64,000 nt of DNA from an uncultured SAR86 cluster bacterium (GTDB taxonomy: Bacteria; Pseudomonadota; Gammaproteobacteria; Magnimaribacterales; D2472). The stretch's first letter is position 1. Each line of letters begins with the position of its first letter. The notes under the pieces were generated by a model, which worked only from the letters and a program-made list of their open reading frames with translations, was not told the origin of the DNA and ran no database searches. A program made the position numbers and the translations under genes. Positions 51,240-61,366 of this stretch are shown here, one piece after another. The stretch is from positions 458,104 through 522,103 of the forward strand of contig CACIJE010000001.1 in assembly GCA_902586925.1 (NCBI GenBank), written 5' to 3'.

Positions 51240-52251
51240 ACAAAAATAATTCACCTTTTTTTAAATAAGCAAGATAAGCGAAGCCAGCAGATTCTACGAA
51301 TTGTGATGGAACTTTGTCTTTTGAAGTTTTAACTGCTCCTGATATTTTATCTTTAATTAGCCCCATTAAAAAAATATTTCTTGTTCCTCCACCATGGATA
51401 ATTACCTCTTCAGGTTTTTCACAAAAATCATAAAAATCTTTCATTTTAAGAGCTGTAAACTCGGTAACTGTCCTAAGAATTATATTTGAGGATATATCTC
51501 TAAAAGAATTATCTAAAAGTTTATAGTAATCTTGCTTATCGTCTGCTCTTGGATAATTCATTTCACTTGATTTACTCAATAACATGTCTAAAAAATTCTG
51601 ATTTATCTCTCCTTTCGAAGCGTTTTCACCTTTATTATCAAAAGGCATATTAAATTTTTCTGTCATAACCAAGTCTATAAGACAATTTCCCGGCCCAACA
51701 TCAGATGCTATTAAAATTTCATTATTTTTTAGGTGAGTTCCGTTTGCGATACCTCCGATATTAAATATAACCTTATTTTTTTCAGGTTCTGAAAAGAGAT
51801 AGTGGTGAAATTGAGGAATTAATGGAGCCCCCATACCACCATTTTTTATATCAAAATTTCTAAAATCAGAATAAACATCAATTTCTGTCTTTGTTGCAAT
51901 ATAAGATGGATTGCCTATTTGATAGCTTACTTTGTATGTATGAAAAACTGTCTGCCCAGAAAATCCTACATACGAAATATCTGAAATATTAATTCCAGAT
52001 TTATCTATAAGAATGTTAATTAAATTAATCGTTTTTTCATTTACTTCTTTCTCTAGTCTTTGAATTATTTCTGATTCAGATGATAATTTATGTCCAAGAT
52101 TTATAGCTATCTCATAATCTCTTTTATAATTAATTTCAAAATCAAGACTTGCAGATTCAATAAACTGAAAGTCATTCTCAAAAGAGACAATACAACCATC
52201 AATTGCATCCGCACTTGTTCCAGTCATAATACCAATAAAATAATTACTCAT
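51232..52251 (-). CDS. anmK: Anhydro-N-acetylmuramic acid kinase
   Basis: FIGIMTGTSADAIDGCIVSF; FSGQTVFH; NIGGIANGTHL; DVGPGNCLID; IHGGGTRN. Confidence 0.95.
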   Translation of the reverse strand: MSNYFIGIMTGTSADAIDGCIVSFENDFQFIESASLDFEINYKRDYEIAINLGHKLSSESEIIQRLEKEVNEKTINLINILIDKSGINISDISYVGFSGQTVFHTYKVSYQIGNPSYIATKTEIDVYSDFRNFDIKNGGMGAPLIPQFHHYLFSEPEKNKVIFNIGGIANGTHLKNNEILIASDVGPGNCLIDLVMTEKFNMPFDNKGENASKGEINQNFLDMLLSKSSEMNYPRADDKQDYYKLLDNSFRDISSNIILRTVTEFTALKMKDFYDFCEKPEEVIIHGGGTRNIFLMGLIKDKISGAVKTSKDKVPSQFVESAGFAYLAYLKKGELFLSK

Positions 52252-53488
52252 ATTTAGTCAAATTATAATCAATAAGTTTTTTAAGATTTGAGTTTAATAA
52301 ATTATTGAATTCATTTCTTTGTGATGAGTTTACTGGATTTGCAGATGGTAGTTTTACCTTTACTGGATCTGTTCTAACTTTGCCTTGCCAAAATTCAAAA
52401 TGGAGATGAGGGCCTGTTGCCTGACCAGAATCACCAACATATCCGATAATATCCCCTTGTTCGACATTAGTTCCTACTTTAAGTTTATTCTCAAATTTTT
52501 CTAGATGAGCATATAAAGTTTTTATATTACCGCCATGTTTTATTTCAATTGTCTTACCATATCCACTTTGTCTGCCAAGAAAAGATATAACACCATCACC
52601 AGAAGCCATAATTGGAGTATTTCTTTTTGCAGCATAATCCACTCCATTATGTGCTTTTATTTTATGTAATATTGGATGCATTCTATTTGGATTAAAGTGC
52701 GAACTTATATAGGCAAAATCAAGGGGAGCTCTTAGGAAAGCTTTTTTAACGTTTTCTCCATTTTCATTAAAATATTGTTTACCCTGTTCTTTATCAAAAA
52801 ATCTTTGTGCTACATATTTCTTGCCTTTATTAATGAATTCAGCCAATACAATGTCTCCACTTGAGATTTTTTCTCCTTCAGAATACTCGGTTTCGAAAAT
52901 AACTGAAAATTTATCACCATTTCTTACATCAAATATGAAGTCGATATCCCAACCAAAAATATATGCAAAATCCATAATAATGCTATCAGGAATACCTACA
53001 CTAAGTGCACTTTCATAGAATGAATTGTTTATTGTGCCAAAACTGTAAGATGTAATTATTTTTGTTTCTTTTTTAATTTTTTGGATTGATATATCTTCTT
53101 CTATATTTATTAGTATTGAATTAATATCATCTTTTACTATTTCTATGCTTATTAAATCACTACCAACATAACTAAACTCCATAACATCACCAGGGATAAT
53201 GTTTGATAACAAGTTATTTCTATCAAAATCAAAAATTTTGTATGCTAAATTGAGAGGTACTTTCTTATCTTCAAAAATCACAGATAGATTGTCGCCTTTT
53301 TTTACTTGGTGAATTTGTTTAGTATTAATTAAAGAAAGCTCATCATTTAATTTTTTTGAAATCGTAATTTCTTCAATCGGTAAAGGATTATTCGATGTGG
53401 TATCTACATAAATCAGTAATATTGAAAGCAAAGATAAAAAAAATATGCTTAAGACTAATTTAATTGGAGTTTTTTTAAATCCAATCAT
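52244..53488 (-). CDS. M23 family murein endopeptidase (MepM-like) with OapA/LysM-like N-terminus
   Basis: RMHPILHKIKAHNGVDYAAKRNTPIMASGDGVI; GNIKTLYAHLEKF; GPHLHFEFW. Confidence 0.92.
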   Translation of the reverse strand: MIGFKKTPIKLVLSIFFLSLLSILLIYVDTTSNNPLPIEEITISKKLNDELSLINTKQIHQVKKGDNLSVIFEDKKVPLNLAYKIFDFDRNNLLSNIIPGDVMEFSYVGSDLISIEIVKDDINSILINIEEDISIQKIKKETKIITSYSFGTINNSFYESALSVGIPDSIIMDFAYIFGWDIDFIFDVRNGDKFSVIFETEYSEGEKISSGDIVLAEFINKGKKYVAQRFFDKEQGKQYFNENGENVKKAFLRAPLDFAYISSHFNPNRMHPILHKIKAHNGVDYAAKRNTPIMASGDGVISFLGRQSGYGKTIEIKHGGNIKTLYAHLEKFENKLKVGTNVEQGDIIGYVGDSGQATGPHLHFEFWQGKVRTDPVKVKLPSANPVNSSQRNEFNNLLNSNLKKLIDYNLTKYE

Positions 53489-56400
53489 AGATCATCTTGA
53501 AGATTTAGTAACTCTGTGTTTCCACCAAAGGCTACTGAATTTTTTGAAATCACCTTTTCATTTAAAAACTGCAACAGATAATTTGGACCACCAGCTTTAA
53601 AGCCGCTCCCTGATAATCCAACTCCTCCAAATGGTTGAGAGCCCACTGTAGCTCCAATCATATCTCTGTTGATATAAATATTTCCTATATTGGACACTGA
53701 ACTAAAATGATCAGCTCTTGATTCAATTCTTGTATGAATCCCCATCGTTAAACCATAGCCGCTATTATTTATTTGATTAATTAGGCCATCAATTTGATTA
53801 GACTTGTATTTAAGAACATGGAGTATTGGCCCAAACTGCTCATCTTCCAAATCTGAGATATTTTTTATATTTATTAAAGTTGGACCAATATGACTTTTTG
53901 GATCATTAACTTCAAACTTAAGCACTTCCATGCCTTTTTTTTCACATGTTGAAATATAGTTATTTAAGTTTTCTAAAGATTTTTTGTTAATAATTGGACC
54001 AATATCTACATCAAACTCATTTGGATCGCCTAAAGTTTGTTCTGAAATACTTCCCTGTATCATACTAATTAGTTCATCATAAATTTCTTCTTGTATGCAT
54101 AAGACTCTTAATGCAGAACACCTTTGTCCAGCACTATCAAATGCAGATCTAATGACATCATCAGTCACTTGTTCTAATAGAGCACTTGAATCAACAATCA
54201 TAGTATTAATGCCTCCAGTTTCAGCAATTAAAGGTACAATTTGGTTTTGATTTTTCAACAGATTATTTTGTATTTTTTTTGCAGTTTGCAATGAACCTGT
54301 AAAAGCTACTCCATGAAGAGGAACGATTTTTGTTAATGCCTCACCATAATAACCATTACCAAGTATAAGCTCTAGCGCATCTGAAGGAATTCCAAGATCA
54401 TGAAATTTTTTAACAACTAAATAACCCAATATTGATGTATGCTCAGAAGGTTTAACTATTACCTTATTTCCACATGCGAGTGCAGCAGAAATTTGTCCTA
54501 TAAGGATCGCAACTGGAAAGTTCCAAGGACTAATACATAAGAATCTTCCTTTGGGAGTATAAGAAATTATATTTTCTTCTCCAGTAGGCCCCTCAAGTTT
54601 ACTGGTATCTGATATTTTGAGAATCTGATTAGAGTAATACCTCAAAAAATCTACAGCCTCTCTTATTTCATCAACTGCATTTTGTATAGTTTTTCCTGCC
54701 TCATTTATTAGGTAATATATAATTTCATAAGGATCTTCTTCTATATCATCTGCAATTTTATTAAGAACGACGTATCTATCCTCTGGTTTTGATTTCTGCC
54801 AGTTTGATAAAGAGTTCTTATTAAGAGACTTTATGATTTTTTCAGAATCGTCAAAAATAACTGACCCGATTTCTTTTTTAGATGAAATAGAAAATATTTT
54901 TTCATTATGAGTATTATCTTTTTCTCTTCCCTCATAGAGGGACTTAGCAATAATCAATTTATTATCAAAACTCTTAAGCTTAGTTTTAAGTTCATCTAAA
55001 TTTTCAATCTCAGATATATCTAATCCTGATGAATTTTTTCTGTTATCAAAAATATGCTTTGGAAGTGGAATTTCTTTTCTTTCACTTTCCATTCTAATGT
55101 ATGGATTTTCAGCTAACCACTCAGCACTAGTTTCAGGATCTAGTAATCTATTTATAAATGAGCTATTAGCTCCATTTTCTAAGAGTCTTCTTACTAGATA
55201 GGGTAGTAAATCCTTATAACTTCCAATTGGAGCATAGACAGATGGATCATTATTAATACCTAGAATTTGGGACGCACTTTTATATAAAAGCTCACCCATT
55301 CCATATAATCTCTGAAATTCATAATTACAATTATTTCCAATATGATGAATTGAAGAGATAGTATGAGCATTATGAGTAGCAAATTTTGCAAATATTTTTT
55401 TATTTTTTAGTATTTCTTTTGCACATGCTATGTATGCAATGTCTGTAAATGATTTTTTTGAAAAAACTGGATATCCTTCATAACCTGCAACTTGAGCATG
55501 TTTTATTTCATAATCCCAGTAAGCACCTTTTACAAGCCTTAGGTGCATCTGTTCTCTTTTCTTTAAAATATTATTTAACCAGTTAATAACATCTAATGAC
55601 CTTTTCCCATATGCTTGGAGTGCAATTCCAAATCCTGACCAATCTTTAATATTTTTTTCATATGCAATTTTTTCTATGATATAGAGGCTTAAAGAAAGTC
55701 TATCTTGTTCTTCTGCATCAATTGTTATTTCAACATTTTTTGAATATGCGTAATTTACTAATTCTTTTAATTTCGGCAATAACTCAGATTTAATTTGAGC
55801 TTTTTTTCTCATTTCATATCTTGGATGAAGTGCTGAGATTTTTATTGATACTCCATTACTCAAGTTTCTTGCTGTATTAATTTTTCCAACTTCCTCTATA
55901 GCATTTCTATATGATTCAAAATAATCATTAGCTTGTTTTGGAGTTCTTGCTGCTTCACCAAGCATATCAAAAGAAAAAACTTCTTTTTCTAAGCCAGATA
56001 TTTTATTAATATCTTTAAAATTTCTTCCAATTACAAATTCTTGACTAAGTATTTGCATAGCAGCAAGCACAGCATTTCTTATAGGCATCTCACCGGATTT
56101 TGATACTAGTTCTGAAAAAAAATTGTTTGGATTTTCTGACCATTTAGAGGGAGTTTTTACAATCTTTCCAGCAAGCAGCAAGCCCCATGTAGATGCGTTT
56201 ACAAAGATACTATCTGCTTGATTTAAATGATCTATCCACTTTCCCTCAGATAGTTTTTCAGAAATAATAAGATCTCTAGTTTTTTTATCAGGAATTCTTA
56301 ACACTGACTCGGCTAGACACATTAAAGCAATACCTTCTTTGTTATCTAAGCCGTATTCATTAAGAAATGCGTCTAGTTTTGTTCTGTCTTCTTTGTTTTT

Positions 56401-56526
56401 TCTACAAAGCTCTATTATTTTTTGTGCATTTTTAGATATTTCTTTATTTTCTAAAAACTTAGTTTCCTCAGACAAACTAGATAAAATCTTTTCTTCACAA
56501 ATAAATTTATTTTTTGCTTCAAGCAT
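53485..56526 (-). CDS. putA: Bifunctional proline dehydrogenase/L-glutamate gamma-semialdehyde dehydrogenase
   Basis: PRODH: SIKISALHPRYE, LRLVKGAYWDYEIK; ALDH: ISPWNFPVAILIGQISAALACGNKVIVKPSE, FDSAGQRCSALRVLC. Confidence 0.96.
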   Translation of the reverse strand: MLEAKNKFICEEKILSSLSEETKFLENKEISKNAQKIIELCRKNKEDRTKLDAFLNEYGLDNKEGIALMCLAESVLRIPDKKTRDLIISEKLSEGKWIDHLNQADSIFVNASTWGLLLAGKIVKTPSKWSENPNNFFSELVSKSGEMPIRNAVLAAMQILSQEFVIGRNFKDINKISGLEKEVFSFDMLGEAARTPKQANDYFESYRNAIEEVGKINTARNLSNGVSIKISALHPRYEMRKKAQIKSELLPKLKELVNYAYSKNVEITIDAEEQDRLSLSLYIIEKIAYEKNIKDWSGFGIALQAYGKRSLDVINWLNNILKKREQMHLRLVKGAYWDYEIKHAQVAGYEGYPVFSKKSFTDIAYIACAKEILKNKKIFAKFATHNAHTISSIHHIGNNCNYEFQRLYGMGELLYKSASQILGINNDPSVYAPIGSYKDLLPYLVRRLLENGANSSFINRLLDPETSAEWLAENPYIRMESERKEIPLPKHIFDNRKNSSGLDISEIENLDELKTKLKSFDNKLIIAKSLYEGREKDNTHNEKIFSISSKKEIGSVIFDDSEKIIKSLNKNSLSNWQKSKPEDRYVVLNKIADDIEEDPYEIIYYLINEAGKTIQNAVDEIREAVDFLRYYSNQILKISDTSKLEGPTGEENIISYTPKGRFLCISPWNFPVAILIGQISAALACGNKVIVKPSEHTSILGYLVVKKFHDLGIPSDALELILGNGYYGEALTKIVPLHGVAFTGSLQTAKKIQNNLLKNQNQIVPLIAETGGINTMIVDSSALLEQVTDDVIRSAFDSAGQRCSALRVLCIQEEIYDELISMIQGSISEQTLGDPNEFDVDIGPIINKKSLENLNNYISTCEKKGMEVLKFEVNDPKSHIGPTLINIKNISDLEDEQFGPILHVLKYKSNQIDGLINQINNSGYGLTMGIHTRIESRADHFSSVSNIGNIYINRDMIGATVGSQPFGGVGLSGSGFKAGGPNYLLQFLNEKVISKNSVAFGGNTELLNLQDDL

Positions 56527-56604
56527 AGAAACTATTTTAATGTTTAAGCACTAACTAGCAACTTTGTGATTCTAATAATCTTCCAAAAATACTATGATAG
56601 TAAT

Positions 56605-57792
56605 ATGAATGATGAATTAAAGCTTATTAAAAGGGGTTCTGATGAAATTTTGACTGAAGAAGACCTTCAAAAAAAGCTTCAATCAGGAAAGCAGCTTATT
56701 GTAAAAGCTGGATTTGATCCAACAGCTCCAGATCTTCACTTTGGACATACTGTTTTACTTAATAAGTTGAGACATTTTCAAGATTTAGGTCATAAGGTTA
56801 TTTTTTTAATAGGTGATTTCACTGGAAGAATTGGTGACCCATCTGGCACAAATAAAACTAGACCAATTCTTGATTCTGAAGACCTAGTTAAAAATGCAAA
56901 AACATATGAAAAACAAGTTTTTAAAATTTTAAAAAAAGAACTTACTGAGGTTAAATTTAATTCTGAATGGTGTGATGAATTAGGAGCAGACGGACTGATA
57001 CAACTCGCCTCTAAATATAATGTTGCAAGAATGCTTGAAAGAGATGATTTTAATAAGCGCTTTTCATCAAATAAAAGCATTGCGATTCATGAGTTCTTAT
57101 ATCCACTTGTTCAAGGATATGATTCTGTCTGTTTAAAAGCTGATGTTGAGTGTGGAGGAACTGATCAAAAATTTAATCTTCTAGTAGGAAGAGAGTTGCA
57201 ACGAGATTACGATCAGGAGCCCCAAGTTGTGATCACTGTTCCAATCTTAGAGGGCCTGGATGGCATAAACAAAATGTCAAAATCTTTAGATAACTATATC
57301 GCCATTGATGAAGAGCCAAATGAAATGTTTGGAAAAATTATGTCTATCTCTGATGATTTGATGTGGCGCTGGTTTGATTTGCTAAGCTTTATTCCGGAGG
57401 AAGATATCTCAAGTTTAAAAGACGAGATGCAAAATGGAAAAAATCCTAGAGATATTAAATTTTTATTAGCTGAAGAGCTTGTTGATAGATTTCATAATAA
57501 GGGCGAAGGTGAAAAATGCAGAGAAGTATTTTTAAGCAGGTTTCAAAAAGGTAATATTCCTGATGAAATCCAATCAAAAATTTTGAAAATCAATGAAAAT
57601 TCTATTTTATTGGTTAATTTGTTGAAAGAAACAGGCATGATTGAAAGTATTTCAGAGGGTAATAGATTAATTAAACAAGGTGGAATCAAAATTAATTCAG
57701 AAAAGGTTTTGGATTCAAAGTTTGAAATATCTAAGGGAACTGAAAATATCTATCAAGTTGGTAAAAGAAAGTTTCTGAAAATTAAAGTATGA
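56605..57792 (+). CDS. tyrS: Tyrosyl-tRNA synthetase
   Basis: [40 protein letters not shown]-term S4. Start reset to MNDELKL at 56605. Confidence 0.97.
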   Translation: MNDELKLIKRGSDEILTEEDLQKKLQSGKQLIVKAGFDPTAPDLHFGHTVLLNKLRHFQDLGHKVIFLIGDFTGRIGDPSGTNKTRPILDSEDLVKNAKTYEKQVFKILKKELTEVKFNSEWCDELGADGLIQLASKYNVARMLERDDFNKRFSSNKSIAIHEFLYPLVQGYDSVCLKADVECGGTDQKFNLLVGRELQRDYDQEPQVVITVPILEGLDGINKMSKSLDNYIAIDEEPNEMFGKIMSISDDLMWRWFDLLSFIPEEDISSLKDEMQNGKNPRDIKFLLAEELVDRFHNKGEGEKCREVFLSRFQKGNIPDEIQSKILKINENSILLVNLLKETGMIESISEGNRLIKQGGIKINSEKVLDSKFEISKGTENIYQVGKRKFLKIKV

Positions 57793-58244
57793 ATAAATTA
57801 TTTTTAGCCTTTTGTTTTTTATTAATATTATCTGGCTGTGTTCAAGATAGTCCAAATATTAAACAGATAGAAAATTTACAGTTCTTCATAGATAACAAAT
57901 CTAATAACCGTGTTATAGAAATTGAACCTGGACTTCAATACATTGAACTAAAAAAGGGAAGTTCAGATGGTATGAATCCTAAACTGAATCAGATTATTTC
58001 AGCACATTTCCATGGCACACTGACCAATGGCGAAGTCTTTTGGAGCTCATTAGATTCAGAGCCTCTAACCATTGAATTATCAAAATTAATTGTTGGATGC
58101 CAAAAAATAATTTCAATTATGGAAGTAGGCGATAAATGGAGAGCATTTATTGATCCAACTATGGCTTATGGAGAAGAAGGCAGGCCAGGCATACCTTCAA
58201 ATTCTATTCTTGTTTTTGAGATAGAATTATTAGAGGTAAATTAA
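57789..58244 (+). CDS. FKBP-type peptidyl-prolyl isomerase, lipoprotein
   Basis: [10 protein letters not shown] lipobox; [46 protein letters not shown]. Confidence 0.88.
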   Translation: MNKLFLAFCFLLILSGCVQDSPNIKQIENLQFFIDNKSNNRVIEIEPGLQYIELKKGSSDGMNPKLNQIISAHFHGTLTNGEVFWSSLDSEPLTIELSKLIVGCQKIISIMEVGDKWRAFIDPTMAYGEEGRPGIPSNSILVFEIELLEVN

Positions 58245-58258
58245 TTCTTTTAAAAATT

Positions 58259-58337
58259 TGGTGGGCCTGGGAAGACTCGAACTTCCGACCTCTCGATTAT
58301 CAGTCGAACGCTCTAACCAAAACTGAGCTACAGGCCC
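58259..58337 (-). tRNA. tRNA-Ile (anticodon GAT), encoded CCA
   Basis: Minus strand GGGCCTGTAGCTCAGTTTTGGTTAGAGCGTTCGACTGATAATCGAGAGGTCGGAAGTTCGAGTCTTCCCAGGCCCACCA; full cloverleaf, anticodon loop CTGATAA. Confidence 0.96.
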
Positions 58338-58386
58338 TATCAAAGAAATAGCATTCTACCTTTGAATAGTAAATTCGACAATTAAT

Positions 58387-59061
58387 CTATGTAACTTTAA
58401 TTGACTTGTATAGAGTAAAGTAAATATATCCCAATGGAATAATAATGATGTATTCAGCTAAAGCTAGTGCAAATGCCTGTAAAATTCCGTCAGGCAATAA
58501 ACTGGAAAGTATTAAGGTCACAATTATTAATAATGAAATAAATAGCAAAGTAAACATGAATAATCTTGAACCATGTTCATCTGTTTTTTCCCAAGATGCA
58601 CCAATTGACTTAAAAACTTTTTTATTTTCGAACATTATATGTGCTGCAAACAAAGAAAATCTTGCTGACAGATAAATGCCAGGAAGAATTAACAGCAGAA
58701 AACCGAAGGCGGATACAATATTTACAATAATATATGCTCCAAACAACGGAAAAAATTTTGAAAGCCCTGCATAGAGAGCATTAATTGGATTAATATTTTT
58801 TTGTGAATCAAGAGCCATATAACTAACCCAAAGACCTCCAATTAGAGATATTTGTATCAATATTCCAACAACACCAACTAATGCAATGATTAAGGAATTT
58901 GTTTCAAAAAATACTATAAAATCTTCTGGTTGTGTAATTTCTTGAAGAGGTAATACAAGATATCCAGTTAAACTTTCGATTGCTATTAAAGGCATCCCTA
59001 AAACTAAAAAATACTTCCAATTAGCAAAAGAGAAACCCCATGAATTTTTAAATTGATTCAT
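58387..59061 (-). CDS. Hypothetical polytopic membrane protein
   Basis: 224 aa with multiple hydrophobic segments and LLILPGIYLSARFSLFAAHIMFENKKVFKSIGASWEKT, a pattern seen in uncharacterised integral-membrane domain families. Confidence 0.75.
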   Translation of the reverse strand: MNQFKNSWGFSFANWKYFLVLGMPLIAIESLTGYLVLPLQEITQPEDFIVFFETNSLIIALVGVVGILIQISLIGGLWVSYMALDSQKNINPINALYAGLSKFFPLFGAYIIVNIVSAFGFLLLILPGIYLSARFSLFAAHIMFENKKVFKSIGASWEKTDEHGSRLFMFTLLFISLLIIVTLILSSLLPDGILQAFALALAEYIIIIPLGYIYFTLYKSIKVT

Positions 59062-59080
59062 ACAGCAATTGTAAAGTAAT

Positions 59081-61189
59081 ATGCAAACTATGTATAAAGT
59101 ATGTAGAAATTTATTTTTATTGATATTGTTAATTTCTTGTTCTAACCAAGATAGCTCAGATTATCCTGAATCTAAAAAAGAAAAATTCACAGAAATAATT
59201 CATGGTTACGAAATTTCAGATTCCTATAGATGGCTTGAAGATTTTACAAGTGATGATTCAGTAGATTGGGTAGACAGACAAAATAAATTTACGAAAAGAT
59301 TTATAAATAAAAATAAGTATAAAAGTGATATAAAAAACTACCTTGAACAAATCTGGGAAAATGAATCTATTTCAATTCCATATAAAATTGAGGATAAAAC
59401 TTTTTATTACTTTAATGATGGAACTTTTCAGCAAAGCAAATTAATGATTAAAGATTGTGAAAAATGTGATGAGCGAGTGCTTATAGATCCAAATACTTTT
59501 TCAAATGATGGAACTATTTCACTTGGAGGAACCAGTGTTAATAATTCAGCAAGTTTAATTGCTTATTCAATATCAGATGGAGGTTCTGATTGGAGAGTAT
59601 GGAAAGTTATGGATATCGAAACTGGAATAGTTTTAAACGATGAGATTAAGTGGGCAAAATTTTCTGGAGCTTCTTGGGAAAATGACGATTCAGGATTCTT
59701 TTACCAAAAATATGACAAGCCAAATGGAGAGCTTTTAAAAGAAATAAATGAATCTCCAAAATTAATGTTTCATAAAATTGGTACAAATCAATCTGAGGAT
59801 TATGTTGTTTATGAGAATCCAAATCAACCAAGGTGGGGTTGGGGGATAAATGTAATAAAAGACACTAATATAAAGATCTTATCCATATCTGAGGGAACCG
59901 ATGAGAGAAACAGGCTTTATATTCAACTAAATCCAGGTAATAAATTTATACCTTTAATTGATGAATTGATTGGAGCATATAGTTTTATAGACAGTAAAGA
60001 CAATATTTTATGGTTTTATACAACAGAAGGTGCTCCAAATGGAAAAATCGTCAATTTAGAGATAAAAAATGGCTCTTTTGTATGGAATGAAGTAATTTCA
60101 GAGTCTGAAAACTCTATAAGATCAGTAAATGTTTTAAATAACTCATTTGTTATTAATTATTTAGAAGATACTTTTTCCAACATTAAAATTTTTGACTTAT
60201 CAGGAAATTTTGTTCGAGAATTGGAGTTACCAAAAAAAGGAACCATTGGTGGATTTGGTGGACAAATTGATGATATTAAAACCTACTTCTCAGTTTCAAA
60301 TTATGTTACTCCAAGAGAAATATATGAAATTAATTTAGATTCATTAGAGACAAAACTTTTTTGGAAAGAAGAAATTGATGGGTATAACGCTGAAGATTAT
60401 GTTTCTGAATTAAAATTTTATCCTACAAAAGATGGAACAAAAATTCCAATACACATTAGTTATAAAAAAGGATTAGAAATTAGTAAAGATACCCCATTGA
60501 TGTTGTATGGGTATGGAGGGTTCAATATTTCTCTTTTACCTGGCTTTAGAAAAACACAAGCTGCCTGGAAAAACTTAGATGGAGTTTATGCTGTTGCAAA
60601 TTTAAGAGGTGGAGGAGAATATGGAAGCGACTGGCATGAAGCAGGAATGCTATTAAACAAACAAAATGTTTTTGATGATTTTGCATTTGCTGCAAAATTT
60701 CTTCATGCAAATAATATTGGCTCTGAAAATACTACTGCAATTATTGGTGGTTCAAATGGAGGACTTCTTGTTGCTGCTACTATGTTGCAGAATCCAGATT
60801 TATTTAAAGTTGCTATTCCACAAGTTGGAGTTTTGGATATGTTGCGTTTTAGCAAATTTACAATTGGCTGGGCATGGGAAAGTGACTATGGGTCAGTAGA
60901 TAAAAAAGATGAATTTGAAAATCTTCTAGCATATAGCCCACTACATAATATTGAGAAAGGTAAATGTTATCCAACTACAATGGTGACAACAGCAAGTCGT
61001 GATGACAGAGTTGTCCCGTCTCATTCATATAAATTTGCAGCTAAATTACAAGAATATCAAGGCTGTGAAAATCCAATATTAATTCGTATTGAAGATAGGG
61101 CAGGACATGGTGCAGGAACTCCAAAAGATAAAATTATAAATCAGATTTCAGAAATTTATGGTTATGCTCTTAAATCTATAAATAACTGA
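59081..61189 (+). CDS. Prolyl oligopeptidase family (S9A) serine peptidase, predicted lipoprotein
   Basis: LILLISCSNQD lipobox; DSYRWLEDFTSDDSVDWV; GGSNGGLLVAATMLQNPDLF; SRDDRVVPSHSYKFAA; AGHGAG. Confidence 0.94.
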   Translation: MQTMYKVCRNLFLLILLISCSNQDSSDYPESKKEKFTEIIHGYEISDSYRWLEDFTSDDSVDWVDRQNKFTKRFINKNKYKSDIKNYLEQIWENESISIPYKIEDKTFYYFNDGTFQQSKLMIKDCEKCDERVLIDPNTFSNDGTISLGGTSVNNSASLIAYSISDGGSDWRVWKVMDIETGIVLNDEIKWAKFSGASWENDDSGFFYQKYDKPNGELLKEINESPKLMFHKIGTNQSEDYVVYENPNQPRWGWGINVIKDTNIKILSISEGTDERNRLYIQLNPGNKFIPLIDELIGAYSFIDSKDNILWFYTTEGAPNGKIVNLEIKNGSFVWNEVISESENSIRSVNVLNNSFVINYLEDTFSNIKIFDLSGNFVRELELPKKGTIGGFGGQIDDIKTYFSVSNYVTPREIYEINLDSLETKLFWKEEIDGYNAEDYVSELKFYPTKDGTKIPIHISYKKGLEISKDTPLMLYGYGGFNISLLPGFRKTQAAWKNLDGVYAVANLRGGGEYGSDWHEAGMLLNKQNVFDDFAFAAKFLHANNIGSENTTAIIGGSNGGLLVAATMLQNPDLFKVAIPQVGVLDMLRFSKFTIGWAWESDYGSVDKKDEFENLLAYSPLHNIEKGKCYPTTMVTTASRDDRVVPSHSYKFAAKLQEYQGCENPILIRIEDRAGHGAGTPKDKIINQISEIYGYALKSINN

Positions 61190-61195
61190 TATACG

Positions 61196-61219
61196 GCTAT
61201 AAAAATAGCATAAGTTTTT
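61196..61219 (+). terminator. Weak candidate intrinsic terminator after the prolyl oligopeptidase gene
   Basis: GCTAT-AAAA-ATAGC hairpin followed by ATAAGTTTTT. Confidence 0.3.
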
Positions 61220-61284
61220 AAAATATATTTTTCTTTATTAAGTTACTTCTAAATTGTTAAAATATTTATTAAGATATTATTTAG

Positions 61285-61366
61285 ATGCAAAGGGGTGGCA
61301 TTTTTGCCTGAGATCTTTTGAAACTCTTTGAACCTGATCAACACAATAGTTGCGGAGGAATTGCAT
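61285..61366 (+). promoter_or_regulatory. TPP (thiamin pyrophosphate, THI-box) riboswitch
   Basis: ATGCAA-AGGGGTGGCATTTTTGCCTGAGATC...TTTGAACCTGATCAACACAATAGTTGCGGAGGAA-TTGCAT; hallmark GGGGTG, CTGAGA, ACCTGATC and GCGNAGGA elements with closing P1 ATGCAA/TTGCAT. Confidence 0.92.
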
